DNA from: Actinomortierella ambigua
Lineage: Eukaryota; Mortierellomycota; Mortierellomycetes; Mortierellales; Mortierellaceae
DNA: 22,435 bases
Direction of reading: 5' to 3'
NCBI GenBank assembly: GCA_016098155.1
Contig: JAAAJB010000568.1
Coordinates: forward strand, 1 to 22,435
The position numbers were made by a program, and so were the translations under genes. Below are positions 1-9,588 of the stretch, one piece after another. Below the pieces are notes generated by a model that saw only the letters and a list, made by a program, of their open reading frames with translations, was not told the DNA's origin and ran no database searches. The first letter of the stretch is position 1. Each line of letters begins with the position of its first letter.

Positions 1-3000
1 TGGCACGCTGGGCAATGAGTCGTGAGATCCGGATCGTAATCTCTGGGTGCCGTAACGCAAGTGTGTTGAAAAGTGTCCTTGGCATCCTAGCCACTTCTGT
101 ATCGCGAATAGCGTGGAGTGTCGAAGGAAAAGGTGTACCCACTATGAAGAGCAGAGATTGTAGAACATGTAAGTGTAAACATCAACAGCGCATTGTCTTC
201 AATACGAGGATCACAGCGAAAGAGACCTATCATAATATACTTACGAAGAACTTCGAGTTCACCGACTGACTCGTCCTGACTGTACTCGCGCAAAACCTCA
301 ACCTTGCCTGGCTCTTTTTCGAGAATGGTTCGAAGTCGCCCGTTGAGTACGATATAAATCGAGCCACTGTCATCTTCTTCTCGATGCAACACTTGGCTGG
401 CGCTGATCTGCATCCACTCCATTGCATAACTCAGATGCAACACTAAAGACATGCGGACAAAATGGGTTCTGGTTAGCGTGGAGAAAGAAAAAGCAGGATG
501 TAGGAGACATTGAGACCCCGAGCGCCCGCCTCTCCTTACCGATCGGAGGAATCAATGAGATGAGTCGCTTGGCCAAGGTGAGAAGCACCGTAGGGCTGCG
601 TTCCATGACAAGGTCCAAGGCTTGCTTGGATAAATGACTAACATAAGCGTTGGTGTGAGCAGTGATGGTCACAAACGAAGGGTAGCCAGACAGCGCAGAG
701 AGGTAGCCAGCCAGACCACCAGCCCCAAAGGAAAACAGAGGGAATGGCTTTGACGAATCGGAGGATTTATGACGATGCATACCCGACGATGCTGGCGATC
801 CACCATTGTTGGCAACGTTGGGTTGAGGGGATGCGACAGAATTCTTGAGGTTCAGTGAAGAGAGATGATGACCAAAGGCGTTGCGACCTTCCTCCGTGTG
901 CATCTTGATATCCTGCTTCGGTGTGATGGAAACATCAAGGACACCCTCAATCACAAAGAAGAGTCTTGCGTTACGCTGGCCTTACTCGACCAACACGGCG
1001 CCCGCAGGGAAGAACATGAGCTCGACATCATTTTCCATCTCGCTCATCACGGAAGGCACAGTCGACGATGTTGACGATGAATTCAAATGGGAGTCATCAA
1101 CAAAAGGCGCCTCTGGATTGCTGGAGTGCGATCCAGTCTTGCGTAGTGGGAATCCGCCAATGCCCTGCAGTGCCGGGTCCTTCAAAGTTGCCTGGAACAC
1201 TGCTGAGAAATAGTCAGAGCTGCCGGTCGTCCTGATCTCGGCACGACTGGAGCCCGCGGGCATGATGGCAGGCGACTGGACTAGTCCGATATTCCGAGAG
1301 AGACACTCCATGACCTGATCGCGCAGATAGCTGTCCTCCTCCTCGTTGCCATCGTCGACGAGAGCAGTGTATCCAGATCCCTGCCGCATGTACTCTTCTT
1401 GGTGCATGTCTTTTGAGGTGTTGCTGTACGCCTTGTTCATACTGCTCAGATCCTGCCAAAGGTTGCATTAAAAAAAATTAACAGTAAGCATAACGTAGTT
1501 TTTTTTTAAACTTTACTTCTTCTTCATACCTTTCGTTCCCAGCATAGCCACGTGAAAAAAGGCCTGCGTATTCCTAGCGGTCCCTGAAAAAATAAAGTCC
1601 TATGAAATGTACTTACCGCTTTACCTGTACGTCTTCGGTTTTGTCGAATCTTGATGGCCAGAGGATGATCGTCCTCGTCACTCTCGTCACTGCGGACGCT
1701 GCTAAACTTCTTCTTGAGGTATTCCAGAGCACGTGGCCTGAAGAAGTCGGCGGGAAGGCCATAGCTTCCAATCTCGTTAATGCTACGCTCCATCCTCAGC
1801 AGCTCCTTTGTGAGTCCGAGATATTTGTGTCCGGTGAGCAGCGTAACACGTTGGAAGCGGATTAGGATGACCTGGACTATATGAGCAGCGGCCTGAGGGA
1901 ATTTTTGTGTGAGGCGGTGGAAGGCTTCGGCCGGAATGACGGCCAGGGTGGTGTCAACCATGGCCTTAGCGACAATAACATGTCGCTTGCCTCTTCCCTC
2001 GTCATCATGACGACGGTGCTGTTGATATTGGTGGGATCCCTGGCCGTCGCCACCGTCCATACTGTTTCTAGTGTGCGCCGTGGTCGAGCTGCTGGATCGA
2101 CGCGGCTGGGCAGGTCGCGTGTCGTCAAGCTCCTCGGACTCTGACTCTGGGTGGCTGTCGTCCAGCTGTTCCTGGGCAGTCTCGGCCCCGAGATCGTCGG
2201 GGGAGAGTGAATTGCTATAGATGGCCATATGATTGGGATTGGAGAGAGGGCTTGACGCATTTCGACCTCCGCTGCTCTTGCTACTCCGACGGTGGCTCTT
2301 TGAGGAACGTGCAGAGAGGTTGGAACGTCGCTGGCCGTGCGAATGAGGGTGGTGATGCGCATGCTGAGAGTCATAGGGCTCGCGAGGGCCGAGAACATGC
2401 TCCAGACGATCGCGTTCCCGGTGCTGGCTGCTGTCCGAACGCTTAAACTCCTTGATCGGCTCATCGTCATGTCTTAGCTTGACATTTTCGGTAAAGAGCG
2501 AGAGAATGGTGAAGAGGCTGCTGAGAATGCCACCGTTCTTGACCTCATTCAGCAGCTGGTAGCCTTCGTCGTCGTTGTGGTCCCACGATGAGCTAGGCAC
2601 AGCCGAGGGACTATCCCGAGCGAGATGATCCTCGTCATCCTCGCTGTCATCATCGTCAATGACCTTTTCGTACACCTGGACACATCCGTCCACGACAATG
2701 TAGAATGACTTTTCCAGCTCGGGTTGCTGAAGGAGGGTGTCGCCAGCCAACAGGCGGCGGGTCTGGAGGTGGCGGGCAAGCTCGTGGAAGACAGGCTGTT
2801 CGAGGTAGCCAAAGATCTTGATGCTAGAGAGGAAGGCGCTCAAAAACTCGTCTGGGTAGCTTAACAGGGCTTCCTTGTCCTCCTGAGGGTTCTTGATTGG
2901 ATTGTCAGGATGGAGATCAAAGGACATCCCATGCTTGCCAGCGCCGGTCTGAGGGAGGCGTGAGTACTTTGTTAGGAAGCGGTAGCGGACGACATAGTAG

Positions 3001-3488
3001 ACGGCGATACAGATGAGAACCAGGGCGACAAGCAAGGTGGTGAAAGTCAAGTGGAGAGTGAAAGACCACGACAGCAGCCGGTAGACAGTTGAAGGGATGG
3101 TGATGGTGACAAAGGCGAGGATCGAGAAAGACAGAGCCAGGAGCTGGCGAAGGACAGGTAAGGTAGTGGAGACGCTGGGTAGGTGTTGTGGCTGCTGTTG
3201 GCTCGTATGATGGAGAAGAGGAGTCGCTTCCGCTGCCACCGATTGCACTACCGCCGAGGCCGAGGCCGAGGCAGCCGCTGCTTGGGCCACTAGTAGGGCC
3301 GTGGTGGATGAGATGGTCGACGACAGAGAGGGCAGGAGAGACTGTTGGTGTTGCAGTGGCTGCTCTTGTGTCTGAGAGAAGTCGGGCGGTGTAACCGTGG
3401 GAGAGGGTGGAAACGAGTTGTCGGGCAGTTCGTCGAGGACAGTCTCAGGAACCTCTGGAGCAATGACCGGATCAGTCAATGGGTCCAT
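1..3488 (-). CDS. NTE1: Lysophospholipase NTE1 (neuropathy target esterase homologue), N-terminal part, with an in-frame stop
   Basis: NTE1 family proteins are ER-membrane phospholipases B that deacylate phosphatidylcholine. Proposed exons on the minus strand are 3488-1617, 1452-540, 442-245 and 141-1, with introns of 164, 97 and 103 nt and consistent phases; about 1,041 codons are present. The ATG at 3488 (gcaATGG context) is preferred to an in-frame ATG at 3701, which would add 71 residues of low-complexity leader. Two hydrophobic helices lie near residues 113-138 and 143-168. A first CNB-like domain starts near 225 and carries a long acidic and Ser/Arg-rich insertion; it ends near the family motif [17 protein letters not shown] second CNB-like domain starts near 765 ([12 protein letters not shown]) and a third near 930 ([12 protein letters not shown] ... 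[11 protein letters not shown] ... GELEVL). The patatin catalytic domain is off the left edge. Codon 781 is TAA in otherwise well-conserved sequence, so the gene may be broken or the base miscalled. Confidence 0.9.
982..984 (-). other. In-frame TAA inside NTE1 CNB-like domain 2
   Basis: Reading exon 2 in the phase fixed by both flanking joins gives VLVE, then TAA, then [17 protein letters not shown], with no frame change. Fungal NTE1 proteins usually have Gln at this place, so CAA to TAA, a single transition, is the simplest explanation. A GTAAGG donor-like string overlaps the stop, but removing it would delete conserved residues or need an intron of 10-20 nt. Translation would stop after 780 residues, before the catalytic domain. 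Confidence 0.85.
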
Positions 3489-4541
3489 TGCACAGGGGTG
3501 GGAATGGGGGGGGGAGGCGATGGTGGTGGTGGTGGTAATTGGAATGTAAAAGAGGGTGAAGAGTGTGTGTGTGGCTAAAGGAAGGAGAATGGGCAAGGCA
3601 GGCAGGCGGACAGGCACGAGAGCAATTATACAATAGAGAGGGATAGGGGTGGGTCGTGGAGACGCAAGCAAGCTATGTTTAGGCGCGTGTGGAGAGAGCA
3701 CAATGTGGATGCATGCAATGAAGAGGCATGCAGCTGAGCACTGAGAGAGACGAGAATGAGGTGAAAAGGAGACAAGGATAGGTGAAAGGGAGAGTCAAGG
3801 AGACAAGTATGAAGGCAAAGAAGAAGAAGAAGAAGAAGAAGAAGAAGAAGAAGAAGAAGAAGAAGAAAAGAAAGAAATAAAGCGATTTTAAAGGGCAGCA
3901 AAGCTGGGTGATCATGACCTCATCGACATCAGCAACGATCAAAAAAGGAACGTTCTGCCCGTTTCTTTTCCTGATTGACAAACGGAGAACTATCGCACCA
4001 TGTAACCTTGTCTCCAGCGAATTTTCCCTAGTCCGTTCCCACTCTTTTGTGTTCTTCTTTCTCCCCTTCTAGTCTATCTCGACATTGCTCCATGCTCCAT
4101 CTCTGCCGCGCCCTGTCTCCTCTCTCTTTTCCCCCTCCTTGCTCAGTATCAGTATTCTGTTCGATCCGATCAGCCAAATGATCGCCCTCGGCCCTGCCAC
4201 GTTGGCTGATCTCAAGGAGAAGAACTACCCTTCATTCTTTTCCTTGTTGTCTCTATTCCACACTCTTGCTGTCTCTCCATCTTTTCTCTTTTGACCCGGA
4301 GCCACCTCAATTGGCCTCTTTCGTCCAGACAGGAGAACCATGGCAAAGTAGTGTAAATTTGTATGGGTGCCACCAAAAAAAATCTCTTCGAGGGGAAGGA
4401 GCGGGGAATAGAGGGCCGAGAGGGCAAACCCTCCCACGCCCCTCCACAACCGTCACGGTGCTATGCTTGGTGAATCGGAACATCCTCTCTCGTGCTCCCT
4501 CTCTTTCTCCACCCCCCATCGCCACGCGACGAATTGCAGCA
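3489..4541. promoter_or_regulatory. Divergent intergenic region between NTE1 and the metaxin gene
   Basis: This stretch of about 1.05 kb separates two genes transcribed away from each other and must hold both promoters and 5' leaders. It is strongly strand-asymmetric: purine-rich on the left half (including the AAG microsatellite) and pyrimidine-rich from about 4020 to 4300 and around 4490-4515. Both flanks can be read open for some distance upstream of the chosen ATGs, but the translations are low complexity. I see no convincing TATA box and no additional gene. Confidence 0.6.
3818..3867. repeat. AAG trinucleotide microsatellite (about 16 units)
   Basis: An uninterrupted AAG run lies upstream of the NTE1 start and is followed by imperfect AAAG units. 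It reads as poly-Leu or poly-Phe in antisense frames; those frames are artefacts of the repeat. Confidence 0.95.
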
Positions 4542-6180
4542 ATGTCTCAGGAACAGCTCCCAGAAGACTTCAAAACCTACTCCGAGCCCGAGGTCCGATT
4601 CGTCGAAGAGATCGGCGAGGATGGCAAGAAAATCAGGAGGAAGATCACCACTCGCAAGGTCACTCATCACAAAGTGACCGCCGTGCCTACCACTACTACC
4701 ACTACCACCACCACCTCCTCCTCCTCGTCCTCGTCCACCTCGAATTTTTCGACCTCTGAGCACGTCCACGAGGAAAGCAGCATCGCCTCTTCATCCTCCA
4801 CAAGCAGCATCACCAGCAGTGCCGAGCAACGCGTGATTGAAGCCACACTGGTGGCGGAGAGTGAAGACAAAGAGGAGAGGTCGTCGACCGTGTCCTCCTC
4901 GTCTTCGTCATCTTCGTCGTCGTTAGTCTCTCAAACTGGATCTCTGAAGCAGCGCCTGGCAAGCCAGATTCATGATCATCCATACTACCGTTTCCTGAAC
5001 CGGTTCCCGCTCAAGGTCTTGCCTGCACAATACGTGCGCCCCAAGCAGACCAAGGCCGTGATCTACTGCTTTGGTCCCGACGTGAACACGAGCGCAAAGC
5101 CTGAGAGTGCCGACCAGGAAAAGGAGCAGGAGAAGGATCAGGAGCAGGAGAAGGAGAAGGAGGCTCAAAGTCAGGACAGCTTTGATGTCGACTCTCTTGT
5201 CTGGATTGTATGTTCGCGTTTTCATCCACATGCCCGTTATTTGTCCATGACAAAAAAAAATACAAAAAAAAAAAAATAAAAACTAATATTTTCCAAAATA
5301 ATAATAAAAAGAACCAAGCTTTGCTCACGTGTGATTCTTTACTGCCTTGCCTTTTCCTCCCCTATTCAATTGTTTTAGGCCTACTTGAAGTTCAACAAGA
5401 TTGACTTTGAGATCAAGTATGTCACCGAACCAACCATGTCGCCCTCAGGAAAGCTGCCCTTCTTGGCCCTGCCAAGTGGTGAGCTGATCACCCATAGTGG
5501 CTTTGAGCAGTGGATCCAGGAACACCGTCCGTCCGACGCCTCCAAACTCAACCTTCAAGAGGCTGCCGAGGCCGCTGCTTTCAGCACCCTTGTCGAGACC
5601 AAAATCTTGACCGCTCTTGTAAGTCCTTACTTCAAAAAGTGTAGACAAAATACAACAAAAGGAGAAGCTTGTTTTGTTAACCTCTTCTATAACCCCTTCT
5701 CTTCTTTCTTTCTCTCTTTTTATTTTTGTTTAGAACTATACTCTCTGGTTCGAGATGGCGCATTTTAAGACAACAACCCGCCAGCGCTACTTTGGTCACC
5801 ACAACAAATATTTGGGAATTCTGTTGTCGTACCTACGCAAGTCTGACATCGTGCAGGGGATGCTGCTGGTCAAGCCCCAGGTCGATCGCGAGCTAATCTT
5901 TGAGGAGGCTTCCAACGCACTGGAGGCCCTGTCCGTGACATTGGGCAAGGAGAACACCGAGGGATACTTCTTTGGCAAGAAGGAGCCATCGTCTTTCGAT
6001 GCCGTCCTGTTTGCTTACCTGCATGTTATCCTGCGCCTGCCCGCTGTTCGGGACCTCCAGCCCGAGAACAACGCCGATAGCGCTGATGGCGCCAAGGCTA
6101 CAGAGCTGACCCGCATGGTCCGCAAGCATGATAACTTGGTCCGGTATGCCATCCGCATCTGGAACGAGTGGTTCGCATAG
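4542..6180 (+). CDS. Metaxin/Sam37-like mitochondrial outer-membrane protein
   Basis: Metaxins and fungal Sam37/Sam35 are GST-fold subunits on the cytosolic face of the mitochondrial outer membrane that help import and assemble beta-barrel proteins. Exons 4542-5207, 5379-5618 and 5734-6180 join in phase 0 (introns of 171 and 115 nt, both GT-AG) and give 450 residues. The metaxin-type N domain is seen in FPLKVLPAQYV, SFDVDSLVWI|AYLKFNKIDFEIKY and SPSGKLPFL. The GST-C-like signature is GYFFGKKEPSSFDAVLFAYL, near residues 379-398. No GST catalytic signature is evident and no C-terminal anchor helix is obvious. The first 140 or so residues are unusual: a basic/charged start, a Thr/Ser run of about 18, and further Ser tracts. 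A Glu/Lys/Gln-rich insertion sits inside the N domain just before SFDVDS. It could be the Sam37 or the Sam35 equivalent. The start ATG has a purine at -3 and follows a pyrimidine-rich leader. Confidence 0.85.
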
Positions 6181-6473
6181 ACTACCTTTCATTATTACCT
6201 CTTCGCTCTCACCTTCTCTCCTCTCGCCATCTCTATCTCCCTTTTCCATTTTTTTTCGTCCACTTCATTTGCGCTTGTCTTTCGAATATAGAATGCATGT
6301 CTTTCTCTTTTATTCAAGTCTGCTAAAATTATATGATGACTCTAGAAAAGAGCGCATTGGTCATTGGTCGTCAAAGGCATCAAAGGGCGTGGGGACACAC
6401 TTATATAAAGAGTCCCTCCCCCTTCAAAACTGACAGAAGGGGATGGGAAGGTGGGGCAAGCGCAACTTCGGGA

Positions 6474-8998
6474 CTACTGCGTCTGCATGCCGCTCTGGCT
6501 TGGTCGACGAGGACGAGGCTTGGCGCCACGATGGAAGGAGCCTTGGTTGAAACTTCTTCCGGCAACAAAATAGTGGGGCGACAGGTCCTGAGAGTCATCG
6601 CCATTGCCATCGCCATCGCCATCGCCACCATCGCTGACATCTGAAGGAGAGGTGGCCACGAAGGTGACCTTGGAGCCATGCACCAGACGCTGCTTCTGCC
6701 TCTGCGACCGCTGGTTTCCGGTAGCCTTGACTACATCGTTGCCTTTGCCGCTGCTGCTACCATGAGCGTTGGATGCAGCCGCAGAGGTGGCAGTAGATGG
6801 CGGACCCGATGCGGCGTCGAGGCCAGTGGGGGCGTTGCTGGCATTAGTCGAACCAGTGCAGCTGCGGCTGCGGCTGTTGCCTTCAGCTGTCTTGCCTCCA
6901 TCAGCAGCAGGGGATGCATCACGGGTGGCCATGTTACGTTGGATTCGACGTCGGTGGCGCACGGGGAGGCCGTTTGGATAGGCTGTCATATTGGGTGTGG
7001 AGTCGGGTGTCGTGCCTTGCAGGCAGGCAGCAGGGAGAAAGTAAGCGATCGGGCGCCCGGCGTACATCTTGTCGAGGACGCGATTGTACAAAAACTTGGG
7101 CATGTTGAACACGAGTCGACGACACCAGTTGTTCAGGAAGGTCTAGTAAAGTCCCGGGCGCGTATAATTCGAACATCAGTGGGCGGCTGTGGAGGAGATC
7201 GAAGGGGAAGTGATGTAGAGGGGCAGGGTGGAATATTCTCTTACCTTTCCAGAGACAACCTTCATCATCAGAATGGAGGTGTCGACGGCAGCTGAGGCAA
7301 TAGGACGACGGATGCGAGCGTAGGCCTCGAAGGCGCGCTCAATGTCCTGCTGCCTATTCGATGGTAGCTCAGATAGCAGGTTGCTCAAGCAGACTGCATC
7401 CAAGATCGCCTGGATGGCACCTGTGGATTATGTGTACAAAAACATAATAGTAAGAACCCACGTTTTAATACCCTGGACAACAACTCGTGCACAATGAGCC
7501 ACATGAGAAGCATTTTTTGGTCGACAACTTTACCTTGGCCAGCAAAGGGGATGAGTTTGTGGCAAGCGTCACCAAGTAGGACAATCCTTCCACCATGCCA
7601 CGTAGAAAAGCACTTATCCTCAAGCATGACCTTGGAGATTAATTCGCGATCCGTAGCTTTGACCAAGGTACTAAACTTACCGCCCAAAGGGCAAGGGAGC
7701 TCCAGCACTTGAGGAAAAATACAAATCACCGCAGTAAGGATATTAGAGACATTCTATTCACGAAATGTGAATTCTTTCCCACCATATTTAATATGTTACT
7801 ACACATACCTTGCTCAATAGCCTCATCAACATATTCGGCCCCCCAATTGGAATGCTTAAAGTTGGCCTCGTCGTGGACTTGGGTGGTGAGGAGGTTACCA
7901 GCGATGCCCCAACCAATGCGGTTGTCCTTGAGTGGCATGACCCAGGTCGAATACGGGAGCTTGTCCGAGACGGTTACAAACAAGTCGCTAGCTTCTCCAC
8001 TAAGGTCCTTGAGACTTTCAGTGCCGGTAAGGTTGGCCACACCTTTGGATCACAGATGCATCACAGTTAACATCAAAAACGCTTAAGCAACAAAGCCACC
8101 AAAACTGCTGTAGAATAAAGATTTGACCGACGAACTACAAATACATACCGACAAGGGCAAACTGGTTGAAACGGAGCCTGCCTCGATCACTAGCAGGAAT
8201 ATCGACACCTTTGGCGGCCTCAGTGAGGTACAGACGCTGACGGACGGCCGAATAGGCGCCGTCACTGCCAATCATAATGTCAGCGTAGAACAAGGAGCCA
8301 TCGGCACACTTGGCGATGACATATTGCGTGTCCTGTGCAACCTCGAGGATGCGCTTGTTCATAACGATGCGGCCTTTCTTGATCCGAGAAAGGAGTACAT
8401 TCATGAGCTCCGGTCGTGGAAACATCATTGTGGGGAAACCGAAGCGTTCGGCCATGCCACTCATGTCATTACGACCGATTAGCGTGCCGTCCTGACGCAA
8501 GTAGCATAGCCCCGACACAGGTTGGCCAATCTTGAGCAGGTCAGGAAGTATGCCCAGCTGTTCGAAGACCCGCAAGGCTTGCTGCAACGATGGCATGAAA
8601 AGACAAAGTGTTCGAGAGCGGAAGACAAAAGAGTAAAGTAGGGGACGATAGAAGAATATGGCGCAAATTAGATCCTATATAAAAATCATTCTCTCGCCAT
8701 CACCGTCACCACCATTGTGTCAGCAAACTTGAATAACTATGTGTGTACTCGTACCGGTGAGATAGCAATTGAGGAGCCTAAGCAGACGAAAGACGAGCTT
8801 TTCTCAAGAATAAGATACTTGAGGCCCATTCTCTGGAGTAGAATGCCCATGACAAGACCTAGGAAAAGGGTTGTATTCCAATAGCACATTGTCAATGTCA
8901 TGAAAAAGGCTTTGTATTGACTATAATCCGAGTGACACGATTTCGTCCTTACCGCCGACGCCTGCACCAGCTATGAGGACCGAGAGTTTTTCCGCCAT
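6474..8998 (-). CDS. FAD-dependent monooxygenase (aromatic hydroxylase-like) with a low-complexity C-terminal tail
   Basis: Flavoprotein monooxygenases of this class use NAD(P)H and O2 to hydroxylate or epoxidise small organic substrates; the substrate here is unknown. Exons are 8998-8953, 8858-8755, 8581-8149, 8042-7809, 7707-7534, 7420-7245 and 7142-6474. All six introns are GT-AG (94-173 nt) and phases agree throughout, giving 611 residues. The Rossmann dinucleotide-binding motif GAGVGG is at residues 11-16, followed by an E at the end of beta-2 (YLILEKSSSF). The second FAD/NAD(P) motif, IGSDGAYSAVR, is near 154-164, and the FAD-ribityl motif GDACHKLIPFAGQG is near 318-331. The catalytic core ends around residue 430. 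About 165 further residues are Ser/Ala/Gly/Asn-rich with basic patches and a (DG)n run, which is unusual for the family. A TATA-like box lies about 85 bp upstream. Its 3' end faces the metaxin gene across 293 bp that show no gene. Confidence 0.9.
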
Positions 8999-9078
8999 TG
9001 AGAAAATGTATGGGAATGAGAAGGATTCTGGGATTAATGAAGGAAGGAAGGAAGATGGAGCGCTTCGCTTTGGGCATC

Positions 9079-9089
9079 CTTTATATATG
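9079..9089 (-). promoter_or_regulatory. TATA-like box upstream of the FAD monooxygenase gene
   Basis: Read on the minus strand the bases are CATATATAAAG, about 81-91 bp upstream of the ATG at 8998. This supports that ATG over an in-frame upstream one at 9130, which would lie upstream of the box. The role is inferred from sequence and spacing only. Confidence 0.45.
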
Positions 9090-9116
9090 ACAAGAGGAGA
9101 TACCACAGTTAGAATA

Positions 9117-9539
9117 GGGGGGGGGGTCAACGCTCAAAGTAGCACCCATTGGCGCAGATGAAAGCACGCGATCAACGTGAACAAGTGACACGGGCGTCTA
9201 GTCCAGCCCCACATCGCCCGCCCATTCTGCAAGTTAGTCGGAGTCCAGCAATCGTCTTTTTGTTACGTGCGTTTTGTTGTGTTGCGTTTCCTCACGCCTC
9301 CTCTCGCCTCGCCTCGCCTCGCATCACCTTGTGCCTCGCGTAGAGCCCTCTATCTCCTTGCAGGAGGAAGAACTGGTTTGTAGCGGCTCAAATTCTATTT
9401 ACTAGCCTATCGCAGGCAGAGGAGGTGCACTAAGCGGTCTGTGCCCTGTCTCGATTTGGAATTCAAACAAGGTTTGCATCTTTTTTTTACACTTTTCCAC
9501 CAATCTGTTCATTGCATTTTTTTTTTGGGGGGGGGGGGG
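9117..9539. repeat. Homopolymer and short tandem repeats in the PRMT5 / monooxygenase spacer
   Basis: The 590-bp spacer 8999-9588 holds the monooxygenase promoter and the PRMT5 3' flank. It carries a G10 run at about 9117-9126, a TCGCC pentamer repeat at about 9303-9322, and a T10 run directly followed by G13 at 9517-9539. No coding sequence is evident in the spacer. Confidence 0.8.
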
Positions 9540-9588
9540 CTGGAGCAAAAAGGGGAGAAGGGTGGGGGAGGAAAGCTACGACAGTATG

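Noticed and set aside
982..1000. Explaining the NTE1 TAA by a micro-intron starting at GTAAGG
   Set aside because: The nearest acceptors give introns of 10-21 nt and would delete conserved residues.
3489..3701. Longer NTE1 N terminus from the in-frame ATG at 3701
   Set aside because: The added 71 residues are Leu/Pro/Thr-rich leader-like sequence, and the ATG at 3488 has the better context.
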